A stretch of 64,000 nucleotides of DNA from Bryobacteraceae bacterium. Its GTDB lineage: Bacteria; Acidobacteriota; Terriglobia; Bryobacterales; Bryobacteraceae. Each line of letters starts with the position of its first letter. Within the stretch, counting starts at the first letter, position 1. The stretch lies in contig JANWVO010000002.1 of the NCBI GenBank assembly GCA_025056865.1, positions 124,001-188,000 on the forward strand. Direction: 5' to 3'. Below the pieces are notes generated by a model. The model did not search any database. It worked only from the letters and a program-made list of their open reading frames with translations, and was not told where the DNA came from. This document shows positions 28,655-36,673 of the stretch, in pieces. Both the position numbers and the translations under genes were made by a program.

Positions 28655-28660
28655 ATTCTA
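28655..28660 (-). promoter_or_regulatory. -10-like TAGAAT of the exported Gfo/Idh/MocA gene
   Basis: TAGAAT on the minus strand ends 26 nt before the ATG, with a GAGGAG ribosome-binding site between. The rest of the 260-nt gap up to 28888 shows no gene. Confidence 0.4.
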
Positions 28661-28888
28661 CTGCATCGCCCGGCTGCCTGCTCCTGTGCGCACGCCCAGC
28701 CGCCGCTCCTTCCCTCATCCCGCAAATCCGCGCGCTACGGCGCAGCCAACACAGGGCACGCCACGCTCCCGGAGGAATCGCGGAAACATGGTGCGCGCGG
28801 GTCGCCGCCCTCCTCGCTCCGCCGCGGCAGGAAAGTCCCGCCGCAGCGTCCATGGCTGCTGCTCGACGCCGGCGGCCCGCGTCGCCTG

Positions 28889-30673
28889 TCAGAAGATGAA
28901 GCTGATGCCCCCGCGCACCGCCCGCGGCATCTGCACCAGCCACAGGCGCCGGCCATCGGGCGAAGTGATCGGCAGGTAGCCCTGCGCAAGCAGGTTCCGC
29001 AGCTCGGCGCTCATCTCCAGCCGCCCCGGGCCCGCGGCCACCGGCAGCGGCTGGCGCACCTGAATGTTCAGGCCGAGCTGCGGCTGCCACCGCTGCGTGA
29101 GGAAGGCGTGCGCAGGCCCGGCGGTCCCGGGCGAGGTCCACAGATACGTCGTCACGAATCGAGTGCCGGAGCCGGGAACAATGCCGCTCACCCGCAGCGA
29201 GGCCCAGGGCCGCCGCACCGGATGCACGCCGGCGCGCACGCTCGCCGCCGACTGCGCCAGCGTCCCTGCATCATAAGCCAGCATCGACGCCGCCCCGGCC
29301 GCAAAGCCCGCCGTCCACGCCTCCCACAACTGCTGCGTCACCGAAGCCATGTAGCCGAAGCTGCGGTAGTCGCCAATGTTGAAGATGTAGCTGGAGGACG
29401 CCAGATCCGGCAGCAGCTCCGAGCCGCCCAGAAACGCGCTTCCGGAAGCGGCCAGCGCCGCGTCCCGCAGCGCGTCCTGGAAAACCGCCGCCGCATAAGT
29501 CCGCGTGCCCGCGCTCTTGCGGTAGCCCAGCTCGAAAGACTGCGACCTCTGCACCCGCGCCGCGCCGCCGCGCAAAGACACCCTCGGAAACAGCGCCAGC
29601 CCCGACAGGCTCTGCTCGAACGTGTCCTCGCCTGCGATCAGCTCATAAGCCGGCGCTCCGCTCGCAAACCCGCCTTCAATCACCCCCATCTCGCCCAGGT
29701 CCCACGTCAGCTTCGCATACGGGCTGAGCAGGTTGAGCCGGTCGATGAAGACCACCGACTCGAGCATCGTGCCATAGGTCAGTTGCAGCCCCGGAGCCAG
29801 CTCCATCCGGTCGCCCACGCGCACCGACATCGTCCGCAGCACCGGCGTCTCCACCGGCGCGCCCTGCCCGTGCACGAAGCCTGCGCGCGCCTGCCGCAGC
29901 GCTGCCTGCCGCACCGTCAGCTCCACTTCCGGCGAGGGAGCCAGCCCCTCGCCCTCCCGCGAATACGACGTCCGGAACCCCGCCGTCGGCGTCCCCGAAG
30001 TGGACGCATACCCCACGTTGCCGCTGAAGCGTACTTCGTTATTGCCGAACAGCGACGTCGCCAGCGCGAAGGCCGTGCCGAGATCCGGTTCGCTCCCCAG
30101 CGTCGGCGACAGCGACCCGTCGCCGCCCGACAGCCGCACCATGCCGCGCACCGCGCTGAACGGGCTGCCGTGCTTCCTCGAAGATGCCGTCTGCCACGGC
30201 GGCTGCTGCGGCAGCAGCCGCAGCACCGGCCGCGTCGACGTCGACGAGCGCAGCGCCCACTTCCAGTCCTCGCTCAGCAGCCCGGTCTGCCCCGGCGGAA
30301 TGTAGACCAGCTCGATCGAGCTGAACAGTTGCGCCAGTTGAATGTTGAGGAAGCTCTCCACGCCCGGCCGCACCACAATGTGGTTGCGCACCGCGGGCAC
30401 AAAACTTGCCAGCGTCACGCGGACTGCGTATGTATCCGGCGGCAGAGCCTCGAAGCGGAACCACCCGTCCGGCCCCGTCAAAGCCCGCTGTACCACCCGC
30501 TCGGCGCGGTTCAGCACCACCACCGCCGCCCCCATCTGACCCACGCCCGCCCCGTTGCGCACCTGCCCGCTGATGGCGCCAAACAGCCGCAGCTCCGCCG
30601 CCTGGCCTGCGGGCGCACTGCCAGCCACCAGGGCGGCAAGCGCCAGCACGGCGGTGCGGCACATCGGCTTCAT
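28889..30673 (-). CDS. Outer-membrane beta-barrel protein with CarboxypepD_reg domain
   Basis: 594 residues. A signal peptide is followed by a carboxypeptidase-regulatory-like Ig domain (about residues 30-115: GAISGQVRNGAG, TGPDGWFRFEALPPDTYAVRV). The remaining roughly 450 residues have alternating beta strands and a final aromatic residue (GGISFIF), typical of barrels assembled by the BAM machinery. No TonB box or plug was recognised. Such proteins are numerous in Acidobacteria and Bacteroidetes as envelope transport or binding proteins. It follows the GWxTD gene by 40 nt, with a strong hairpin in between. The ligand is unknown. Confidence 0.8.
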   Translation of the reverse strand: MKPMCRTAVLALAALVAGSAPAGQAAELRLFGAISGQVRNGAGVGQMGAAVVVLNRAERVVQRALTGPDGWFRFEALPPDTYAVRVTLASFVPAVRNHIVVRPGVESFLNIQLAQLFSSIELVYIPPGQTGLLSEDWKWALRSSTSTRPVLRLLPQQPPWQTASSRKHGSPFSAVRGMVRLSGGDGSLSPTLGSEPDLGTAFALATSLFGNNEVRFSGNVGYASTSGTPTAGFRTSYSREGEGLAPSPEVELTVRQAALRQARAGFVHGQGAPVETPVLRTMSVRVGDRMELAPGLQLTYGTMLESVVFIDRLNLLSPYAKLTWDLGEMGVIEGGFASGAPAYELIAGEDTFEQSLSGLALFPRVSLRGGAARVQRSQSFELGYRKSAGTRTYAAAVFQDALRDAALAASGSAFLGGSELLPDLASSSYIFNIGDYRSFGYMASVTQQLWEAWTAGFAAGAASMLAYDAGTLAQSAASVRAGVHPVRRPWASLRVSGIVPGSGTRFVTTYLWTSPGTAGPAHAFLTQRWQPQLGLNIQVRQPLPVAAGPGRLEMSAELRNLLAQGYLPITSPDGRRLWLVQMPRAVRGGISFIF

Positions 30674-30684
30674 GGCGCATCCGG

Positions 30685-30703
30685 CCCCGGCTTCCAGCCG
30701 GGG
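30685..30703 (-). terminator. Hairpin between the GWxTD and outer-membrane barrel genes
   Basis: CCCCGGCT and AGCCGGGG form a perfect 8-bp stem with a 3-nt loop, 11 nt before the barrel start codon. There is no T-tract. It could attenuate read-through or shield the start region. Confidence 0.45.
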
Positions 30704-30713
30704 CGCAATCCGA

Positions 30714-32396
30714 CTACAGGACAGTGAACTGGGCCGACTGCGTCAGGCTGGCATTCCTGAGCTTGTCGGTGACCTTGACCTTCAAAGTATACTTGCCGGG
30801 CTCGAAGTTCGCCAGCGGCAGCAGCTTCTCGATGGTCGCCTGCGAAGCCGAGCCTTCCAGCGCCGAGGCTTCTTCGGTGAACTCCAGCACCGGGCGGTTG
30901 TCCGCATCGCGCACGATCTCGTACGTGATCTCCCCCTTCGCCTTGCCCGTCGCCTCGTCCGGCTGGAAGTTGTAAAGCTTCATGTAGATGCCCATCTTCT
31001 CGTGCCGCCGGAACGTCTCGCCCACCCGCGGCCTCACCTTCGAAGTGCCGATCACGAACTGGCCCGTGCCAATGCTCCGCGTCGGCACCTTCTCCAGCAC
31101 ATCCGCCAGCACCAGCGAGCTCGCAAACAGCACGTCCTCTTCCATCCGCGGCACGTTCAGCGCCATCTCGTAGTTGTTCATGTTGCCGCCCACCACGTCC
31201 TTGGCGACAACATTCAGCCGGTACATCCCCGGCGGCAGCGGAATCGACTTCTGGTAGATCGAAACCCCGTTGGCCGCCTCCTGCAACATCGACGTCGGCA
31301 CGTCGATCGACACCACGTCCTCAAACACGTTCACCACGCGGCGCGTCATCGACGTGATCCGGGCGTAGATGTTGACGATCGCCTTCGACATCTCGCCCTC
31401 CTGCTTGAATTGCAGGTCCTTGCGGTTGAACTGGAGCGTGATCGATGTCAGCACCGTCGAAGACGTCGTCGGGAAAAAGTCCGCCCGCGCCTGCATCGGC
31501 AGCAGGTTGTACAGGATGCGCGAATTGACCTGCGCCTCCAGGTCGCGGAACTTGATCTTCGGGGCCTTTTGCAGGTCGGCGTACTGTTGCAGCCGCTCGA
31601 ACTGGTTCATCCGCGCCGGCAGCGGGGAGTTGCCCACGCCCAGCCGCGTCCCGTCGGTGCGGTTGAAGCGGTCCGCCTTGTCGGCCAGACCCATCTGTTC
31701 CATCAGCGTCAGGCCCGCGCCCGGCACCATCAGCAGCGCGTCCTTCTCGCTCGGGTCCATCGTCATCCGGTACTCGCCCGTCATCGACTTGTCGACAAAC
31801 TCGATGACGATGTCGGTCTGCATGCCGACCCCTTCCAGGTACCGGTAACGCCACTTCTCGAACGGATACGTCGCCGTCGTCCCGCCGCCTTCCTCCCACG
31901 GCCGCTGATACGTGCCGCCCGACGGGTGAGACTCGATCTCGTCCGGCGGCCCGAACGTGATGTAGATCCGCCCGCGGTCCGTCTTCCAGCCCGGAATGCC
32001 CGAAGCGAACCGCTCGTTGGCATAGGCGATGCGCCGGTAATGCTCTTCCTTGTACTCGTTCTCCACCGTGTCCGGCGTCGGGTCCCGCCGCAGCCAGAAC
32101 TGCTCGATGAACTGCTCGCGCTCTTCGTCGGTCTGAAGGTTCTTGAACGCGCGGCGCTCCTCGTCCGTGATGATGTAGACGACGTCCTCTTCGAGCCACT
32201 TCCGGTAGGGCGACTCCAGCTCTTTCCGCCGCCGCTCTTCCTGCCGGCGCCGTTCCTTCTCCGTCATCGGACGGGCCAGCGTCTCGCGCTGTCCGTTGTC
32301 GGAAGCCTGCCTCCTGCGCTGCGCCAAGGCCGTGTCCGCCGCCGGGGCGAGCAGGGCCAGCACCATCACGAGGGCGTTGAACGTGGATCGCCTCAT
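30714..32396 (-). CDS. Secreted GWxTD-domain protein
   Basis: 560 residues from ATG 32396, with GGGGAG 6 nt upstream. A signal peptide (MRRSTFNALVMVLALLAPAA) is followed by a charged, coiled-coil-like segment (KERRRQEERRRKELE), then the GWxTD domain (FWLRRDPTPDT, GIPGWKTDRGRIYITFGPPD). The second half is beta-rich with repeated VSIxxP elements. GWxTD proteins are mostly acidobacterial and of unknown function, probably exported. The gene heads a two-gene unit with the outer-membrane barrel, so a joint envelope role is plausible. Confidence 0.88.
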   Translation of the reverse strand: MRRSTFNALVMVLALLAPAADTALAQRRRQASDNGQRETLARPMTEKERRRQEERRRKELESPYRKWLEEDVVYIITDEERRAFKNLQTDEEREQFIEQFWLRRDPTPDTVENEYKEEHYRRIAYANERFASGIPGWKTDRGRIYITFGPPDEIESHPSGGTYQRPWEEGGGTTATYPFEKWRYRYLEGVGMQTDIVIEFVDKSMTGEYRMTMDPSEKDALLMVPGAGLTLMEQMGLADKADRFNRTDGTRLGVGNSPLPARMNQFERLQQYADLQKAPKIKFRDLEAQVNSRILYNLLPMQARADFFPTTSSTVLTSITLQFNRKDLQFKQEGEMSKAIVNIYARITSMTRRVVNVFEDVVSIDVPTSMLQEAANGVSIYQKSIPLPPGMYRLNVVAKDVVGGNMNNYEMALNVPRMEEDVLFASSLVLADVLEKVPTRSIGTGQFVIGTSKVRPRVGETFRRHEKMGIYMKLYNFQPDEATGKAKGEITYEIVRDADNRPVLEFTEEASALEGSASQATIEKLLPLANFEPGKYTLKVKVTDKLRNASLTQSAQFTVL

Positions 32397-32508
32397 AGGA
32401 TACTCCCCACCTGTGGGCCTGAGCAGACCAGTGCCACTCCCAGCGCTTGCACCACTCTCAGTGTAACCCAACTTCGCAAGAGTGGATGCCCGCCGCCGCG
32501 CGCCGGTT

Positions 32509-33288
32509 TCAGTCCGCCCCGCCCGCTTCCGGCTGCGGTTCCAGCGCGCCGCCCAGCGGAACAAATTCTTCGCCTTCTGTTCCCTTCGCAAACGGACTGA
32601 AATTCGTCGCCACGTCGTACACATCCACCCCTTCAGCCCGTTTCAGCCCGTTCACCACGGCGTAGGTCACCGGCGTCATCGCCGCCTCGTACAGCACCTT
32701 GCCCACGTAGCCGCTGAAGATCAGGTTGGCAATCGTCATCCACGACTCGCGCCCCGCGAACGCCACCGTCATCACCACCACCGAGTCCACAAGCTGCCCC
32801 ACCGCCGTCGACCCGATCGTCCGCATCCACAGCGCCCGCCCCCGGCTCCACACCTTCATCTTCGCCATCACGTACGAGTTGGCGAACTCCCCCGCCCAGA
32901 ACGCCAGCAGGCTCGCCGCCACCATCCGCGGCACGAACCCGAAAATCGTCTCGAACGCCTGCTGGTGCTGAAAATCCGGCGCGGGCGGCAGCCACACCAC
33001 CAGCATCCCGAACAGCGCCATCAGCGCCGAGCCGAAGAAGCCCAGCCAGATCGCCCGCCGCGACCCGGCGTAGCCGTAAACCTCGGTGAAGATGTCGCCA
33101 AAGATGTAGGTGATCGGGAACAGCAGTTGCGCCCCGCTGATCCGGAACGGGCCAATGGCGCAGATCTTCTGCCCCACCAGGTTCGAGATCAACAGGACGG
33201 TGACGAAGACGACAATCAGCGTGTCGTAGAAGCGGAAGGAATGCTGTGGGCGCTCTAGCAGGCGTGCGCCGCGGGCCGGAGACACCAT
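32509..33288 (-). CDS. VUT-family transporter (queuosine precursor transporter type)
   Basis: 259 residues from ATG 33288, with about six hydrophobic segments. FYDTLIVVFVTVLLISNLVGQK, the FPITYIFGDIFTEVYGY motif and the STAVGQLVDSVVVM motif (segments named by ends) are hallmarks of the VUT/YhhQ family, integral-membrane importers of queuosine precursors such as preQ0 or preQ1. An in-frame ATG at 33327 is possible, but TACTTT lies 5 nt before 33288 and favours the shorter form as a leaderless start. It follows the small secreted protein gene by 55 nt. Confidence 0.87.
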   Translation of the reverse strand: MVSPARGARLLERPQHSFRFYDTLIVVFVTVLLISNLVGQKICAIGPFRISGAQLLFPITYIFGDIFTEVYGYAGSRRAIWLGFFGSALMALFGMLVVWLPPAPDFQHQQAFETIFGFVPRMVAASLLAFWAGEFANSYVMAKMKVWSRGRALWMRTIGSTAVGQLVDSVVVMTVAFAGRESWMTIANLIFSGYVGKVLYEAAMTPVTYAVVNGLKRAEGVDVYDVATNFSPFAKGTEGEEFVPLGGALEPQPEAGGAD

Positions 33289-33293
33289 ACGTG

Positions 33294-33299
33294 AAAGTA
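33294..33299 (-). promoter_or_regulatory. -10-like TACTTT 5 nt before the VUT transporter start
   Basis: TACTTT on the minus strand is followed by CACGT and the ATG. There is no Shine-Dalgarno. Confidence 0.4.
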
Positions 33300-33343
33300 G
33301 ATGATCGAAGCCGCCCCGCGGCGTCATGAACCGCGCGCGGCGG

Positions 33344-33817
33344 CTACTGCTTGTCCATCACGAACTTCAGCGAGAAGTCGCCCTGCGGAGTGCTGATGTC
33401 GGTCTTCACCGTGAGCGTCTTGCCGTCTTCCGACAGGCTCCACGTCTCCACCGACTTGATCGCATTGCCCTGGATCTCCCGGCTCACGGTGATCTCCAGC
33501 GTCTCGCCCTTCCATACGGGCGTCACCTTCACCGGCCCCATCGGCGTCTCGATGGTCTTCTCCTTCCCATCGATCACGTACTCCACATCGTTCGAGCGTT
33601 CCTGCCCCTGAAAAGCCTGCACCGTGGTCATCTTCAGGTTCGGATCCTTGTGGTCGATCGTGCGCTCGAACTTCTCCGGCCCCGAGGGCATCGGGCCGAA
33701 GTCGGACTTCGCATTGTTCAGCTTCCACACTCCCGAGAAGTTCGGCTTCTCGGCGGCCGCGAGGCCAATGGCACAGAACGCCGCCAGAAGGGCGGCTGGA
33801 AACAGACGTCTCATCAT
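33344..33817 (-). CDS. Small secreted lipocalin-like protein
   Basis: 157 residues from ATG 33817 (a second ATG follows at once). A signal peptide (MMRRLFPAALLAAFCAIGLAAA) is followed by about 135 residues of beta strands (NFSGVWKLNNAKSDFG, SNDVEYVIDGKE, TLEITVSREIQG) like the small acidobacterial secreted proteins with a lipocalin-type barrel. No catalytic residues were seen. GGAAGGGG precedes the start, partly within a hairpin. Function unknown. Confidence 0.78.
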   Translation of the reverse strand: MMRRLFPAALLAAFCAIGLAAAEKPNFSGVWKLNNAKSDFGPMPSGPEKFERTIDHKDPNLKMTTVQAFQGQERSNDVEYVIDGKEKTIETPMGPVKVTPVWKGETLEITVSREIQGNAIKSVETWSLSEDGKTLTVKTDISTPQGDFSLKFVMDKQ

Positions 33818-33821
33818 CGGA

Positions 33822-33848
33822 AAGCCCCTTCCTTTCCAAACGGGGCTT
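33822..33848 (-). terminator. Hairpin between the M24-like gene and the small secreted protein gene
   Basis: AAGCCCC and GGGGCTT form a 7-bp stem around a 13-nt loop, followed by TTCCG on the minus strand. It lies just after the M24-like stop and includes part of the next gene's ribosome-binding region, so it may act as a weak terminator or translational gate. Confidence 0.4.
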
Positions 33849-33851
33849 GCC

Positions 33852-35222
33852 TCAGGATAGCGCAAAAACCACCTCCGGCCGCAGCAGGAACGGCGGAACG
33901 ATCCCGCAGAGGTTGGAAAGCGGCAGCACGTCGTCGTGAATCGGCAGCCCCAGCACGCCCCGCAGGAACTCCCGCCGCCGCAGGCACCGCTCCATCAGCC
34001 CCGGAAACTGCCGCCGCAGCTCCGCCTGCAACGCCGCGTCCGCCAGCAGGTAGCCGTCCTCCATCCGCGACGAGTAAAACACCGGGTGGCTCGGAATCAC
34101 GTCCGCCTGCATCACCATCCCGCTCCTGAGCCGCTCCTGCGATCCCTCATACGCCGGAGCCGACAGCCATTCCTCGAAATGGATCAGGTGCCCCGGGTTC
34201 AGAAACACGCCGAACTTCTCCCGCGGCAGCCGCTCGTGGATCGCCCGCCACAGCGCCCCGCCCGCCGCCCCGGTCTTCAGCTCCCCGAACCACGCCCCCA
34301 TCGCCTCGAAATACGGCCCGGCGAACTCCTCCACGTACGCGCGCGCACCCTCCGGAAGGTCCTCCGCCCTCTCGGCCACCCACCCGCACCGGCAGCAGTT
34401 GGCGCCCCAGTAGCAGATGCCGCAACTGAACCGCCCGCCCCGCTCCACGCGCTCGCCGCGCGCGCTCGCCAGGCTCGCGCGGTTGGCCCCGCACTTCAGC
34501 GTCATGTGGCAGCCCAGCGGAACCCCGTTGTAGCGCGCCTCTTCCAGCAGGTCGTAATCCCGCATGCCCGGGCGCACCGCCCGCAGCACCCGCTTCATGC
34601 CCTCGCTCGCCAGCGTGTTCGTCCACTCGAAAAACGCGATCTCCTGCGGCGCCGCCTGCTGCCGCAGCTCGATCAGCAGCCGCGTCTCGTTCCGCACGTT
34701 CTCGTAGCCGGCGGCGAAGCGCAGCTCGTCGGCAAGGAAGGACGGCAGCTCCAGCCGTTCCGCCGGAGCCAGCGGCTTCCAGCCTGCCGCGCCCACCCGC
34801 GAGTGCGCGTCCACGCCGAACTCGCGCAGCACCTCGCCCAGCGCCCGCCCGCCCTCGCGCGGCTGGTCCGGCAGCGAAAACTCCGGATGCCGCTCCAGCC
34901 GGATGTCGCCCGCCGCCACCGGCGGAGCCGCCGGCGCGTAGTTCATGCATTCGTTGCCCACCAGCAGCAGCGGCTTCTGCTCCACATCCACCAGCAGCAG
35001 CGCCTCTTCAAAGCGCGGGTCGAACCCGGTCAGCCACTGAATGTTGGCAAAGTGCTCGCGGTCGCCGTAAACGGCGAAGTGCGTCAGCCGCCGCTCCTGC
35101 ATCCGCTCCCGCAGCCGTGCCAGGCGCGCCGCATACTCTTCCCGCGAAACGCGCCATGCCGGCGGCTCGGCGGCGCTGCCGAACTCCGGCCACTCGATCT
35201 CGACGAGCCTCGCCCGCCTCAT
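33852..35222 (-). CDS. M24 (creatinase/Xaa-Pro aminopeptidase-like) protein, metal site apparently lost
   Basis: 456 residues from ATG 35222, which overlaps the upstream permease stop by 4 nt. The N-terminal creatinase-like domain (YGDREHFANIQWLTGFDPRFEEALLLV) and the M24 layout (LIELRQQAAPQEIAFFEW, RPGMRDYDLLEEA; segments named by ends) are clear. The second metal Asp region is replaced by a cysteine cluster (C267, C270, C276, C277, C279), the GHGIG-HE element reads NPGHLIHFEEW, and the usual IEPG reads ADVIPS. It is probably not a normal di-metal peptidase. The context of two amino-acid permeases suggests peptide or amino-acid metabolism or regulation. Confidence 0.78.
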   Translation of the reverse strand: MRRARLVEIEWPEFGSAAEPPAWRVSREEYAARLARLRERMQERRLTHFAVYGDREHFANIQWLTGFDPRFEEALLLVDVEQKPLLLVGNECMNYAPAAPPVAAGDIRLERHPEFSLPDQPREGGRALGEVLREFGVDAHSRVGAAGWKPLAPAERLELPSFLADELRFAAGYENVRNETRLLIELRQQAAPQEIAFFEWTNTLASEGMKRVLRAVRPGMRDYDLLEEARYNGVPLGCHMTLKCGANRASLASARGERVERGGRFSCGICYWGANCCRCGWVAERAEDLPEGARAYVEEFAGPYFEAMGAWFGELKTGAAGGALWRAIHERLPREKFGVFLNPGHLIHFEEWLSAPAYEGSQERLRSGMVMQADVIPSHPVFYSSRMEDGYLLADAALQAELRRQFPGLMERCLRRREFLRGVLGLPIHDDVLPLSNLCGIVPPFLLRPEVVFALS

Positions 35223-36673
35223 CCTTTCCGCGTCTCGGCAGCCTGCATCGCCAGTTGCAGATGGCTGCGCGCGCGGCTGTAGCCGAAATACACCAGCAGC
35301 CCGATGGTCATCCAGGCAAAGAAGGCCACCTTCGTGATCCGGTCCAGGCTGAACATCAGCAGCAGGCAGAACAGCATCCCCAGCACCGGCACCAGCGGCA
35401 CCATCGGCGTCCGGAACGGCCGCGGCGTGTCCGGATGCGTCCGCCGCATGATGATCACCCCCGCGCAGACCAGCGTGAACGCCCACAGCGTCCCCATCGA
35501 CGTCAGGTTCCCCAGTTGCTGGATCGGCGTGAACGCCCCCAGCGCGCCCACGAACACCATCAGCAGCAGGTTCGACTTCCACGGCGTCGCAAACCGGTCA
35601 TGCAGCTCGCTGAACATCTCCGGCAGCAGCCCGTCCCGCGACATCGAGTAGAACACCCGCGACTGGCCCAGCAGCATCACCAGCATCACCGACGTCAGCC
35701 CCGCCAGCGACCCCAGCTTCATCAGGAACCCCAGCCACGGCACGCTCTTCATCCGGTCCACCGCCACCGCCAGCGGCGCCGCCACGTTCAGCTCCTTGTA
35801 ATTCACCACGCCCGTCAGCACCGCCGCATACAGGATGTAGAGCACCGTGCAGATCGCCAGCGACCCGACGATCCCGATCGGCATGTCCCGCTTCGGATTC
35901 CGCGCCTCCTGCGCCGCCGTCGACACCGCATCGAAGCCGATGTAGGCGAAAAAGATCTGGCCCGCCGCCGCCAGCACGCCCGTCCAGCCGTAGCGGCCAA
36001 ACTCGCCCGTCGTGTTCTCCGGCAGGAACGGCCTGTAGTTGTCGTAGTTGATGAAGAAGTAGCCCAGCCCGATGAACAGGATCACCACGCTCAGCTTGAT
36101 CGCCACGATCAGCGCGTTGAACCGCGCCGACTCCTGAATGCCAATGATCAGGATCGTCGAGATGATCCAGATGATCAGCACGCTCGGCAGGTTGATCATG
36201 CCCGGCGACGGATCCCACGGCGAATGGATCAGATGCTGCGGCAGGTGAACGCCGAACGACTCGAGAATCGAGACCATGTAGCCCGACCAGCTCACCGACA
36301 CCGTCGCCGCCCCGATCGCGTACTCGAGCACCAGCGCCCAGCCGATGATCCACGCCAGCAGCTCGCCCATCGTCGCGTAGGCGTACGTGTAGGCGCTGCC
36401 CGCCACCGGAATCATCGTGGCGAACTCGCTGTAGCAGAATCCGGCGAAGGCGCACGCCACCGCCGCCAGCACGAAGCTGAACACCACCGCCGGCCCCGCG
36501 TGCTGCGCCGCGGCCACGCCCGTCAGCGAAAAAATGCCGGCCCCGATGATGGCGCCGATGCCCAGCGAGACGAGCTGCGTCGCCGTCAGCGTGCGCTTCA
36601 GCGAGTGTCCGTGCGCGTCGGAGCTGGATTCCTGAAGGATCTTCTCGAGTGGCTTGCGCGCGAAGAGATTCAT
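35219..36673 (-). CDS. APC-superfamily amino acid permease
   Basis: 484 residues from ATG 36673, with about 12 hydrophobic segments. The first helix carries SLGIGAIIGAGIFSLTG, the APC substrate-binding signature, and the later FFAYIGFDAVSTAAQEARNPKRD (named by ends) is typical of the cationic amino acid transporter branch. It moves amino acids across the inner membrane, probably with protons. The start overlaps the stop of the second permease by 4 nt, and its own stop overlaps the M24-like start by 4 nt, so three membrane/metabolic genes are translationally coupled. Confidence 0.92.
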   Translation of the reverse strand: MNLFARKPLEKILQESSSDAHGHSLKRTLTATQLVSLGIGAIIGAGIFSLTGVAAAQHAGPAVVFSFVLAAVACAFAGFCYSEFATMIPVAGSAYTYAYATMGELLAWIIGWALVLEYAIGAATVSVSWSGYMVSILESFGVHLPQHLIHSPWDPSPGMINLPSVLIIWIISTILIIGIQESARFNALIVAIKLSVVILFIGLGYFFINYDNYRPFLPENTTGEFGRYGWTGVLAAAGQIFFAYIGFDAVSTAAQEARNPKRDMPIGIVGSLAICTVLYILYAAVLTGVVNYKELNVAAPLAVAVDRMKSVPWLGFLMKLGSLAGLTSVMLVMLLGQSRVFYSMSRDGLLPEMFSELHDRFATPWKSNLLLMVFVGALGAFTPIQQLGNLTSMGTLWAFTLVCAGVIIMRRTHPDTPRPFRTPMVPLVPVLGMLFCLLLMFSLDRITKVAFFAWMTIGLLVYFGYSRARSHLQLAMQAAETRKG

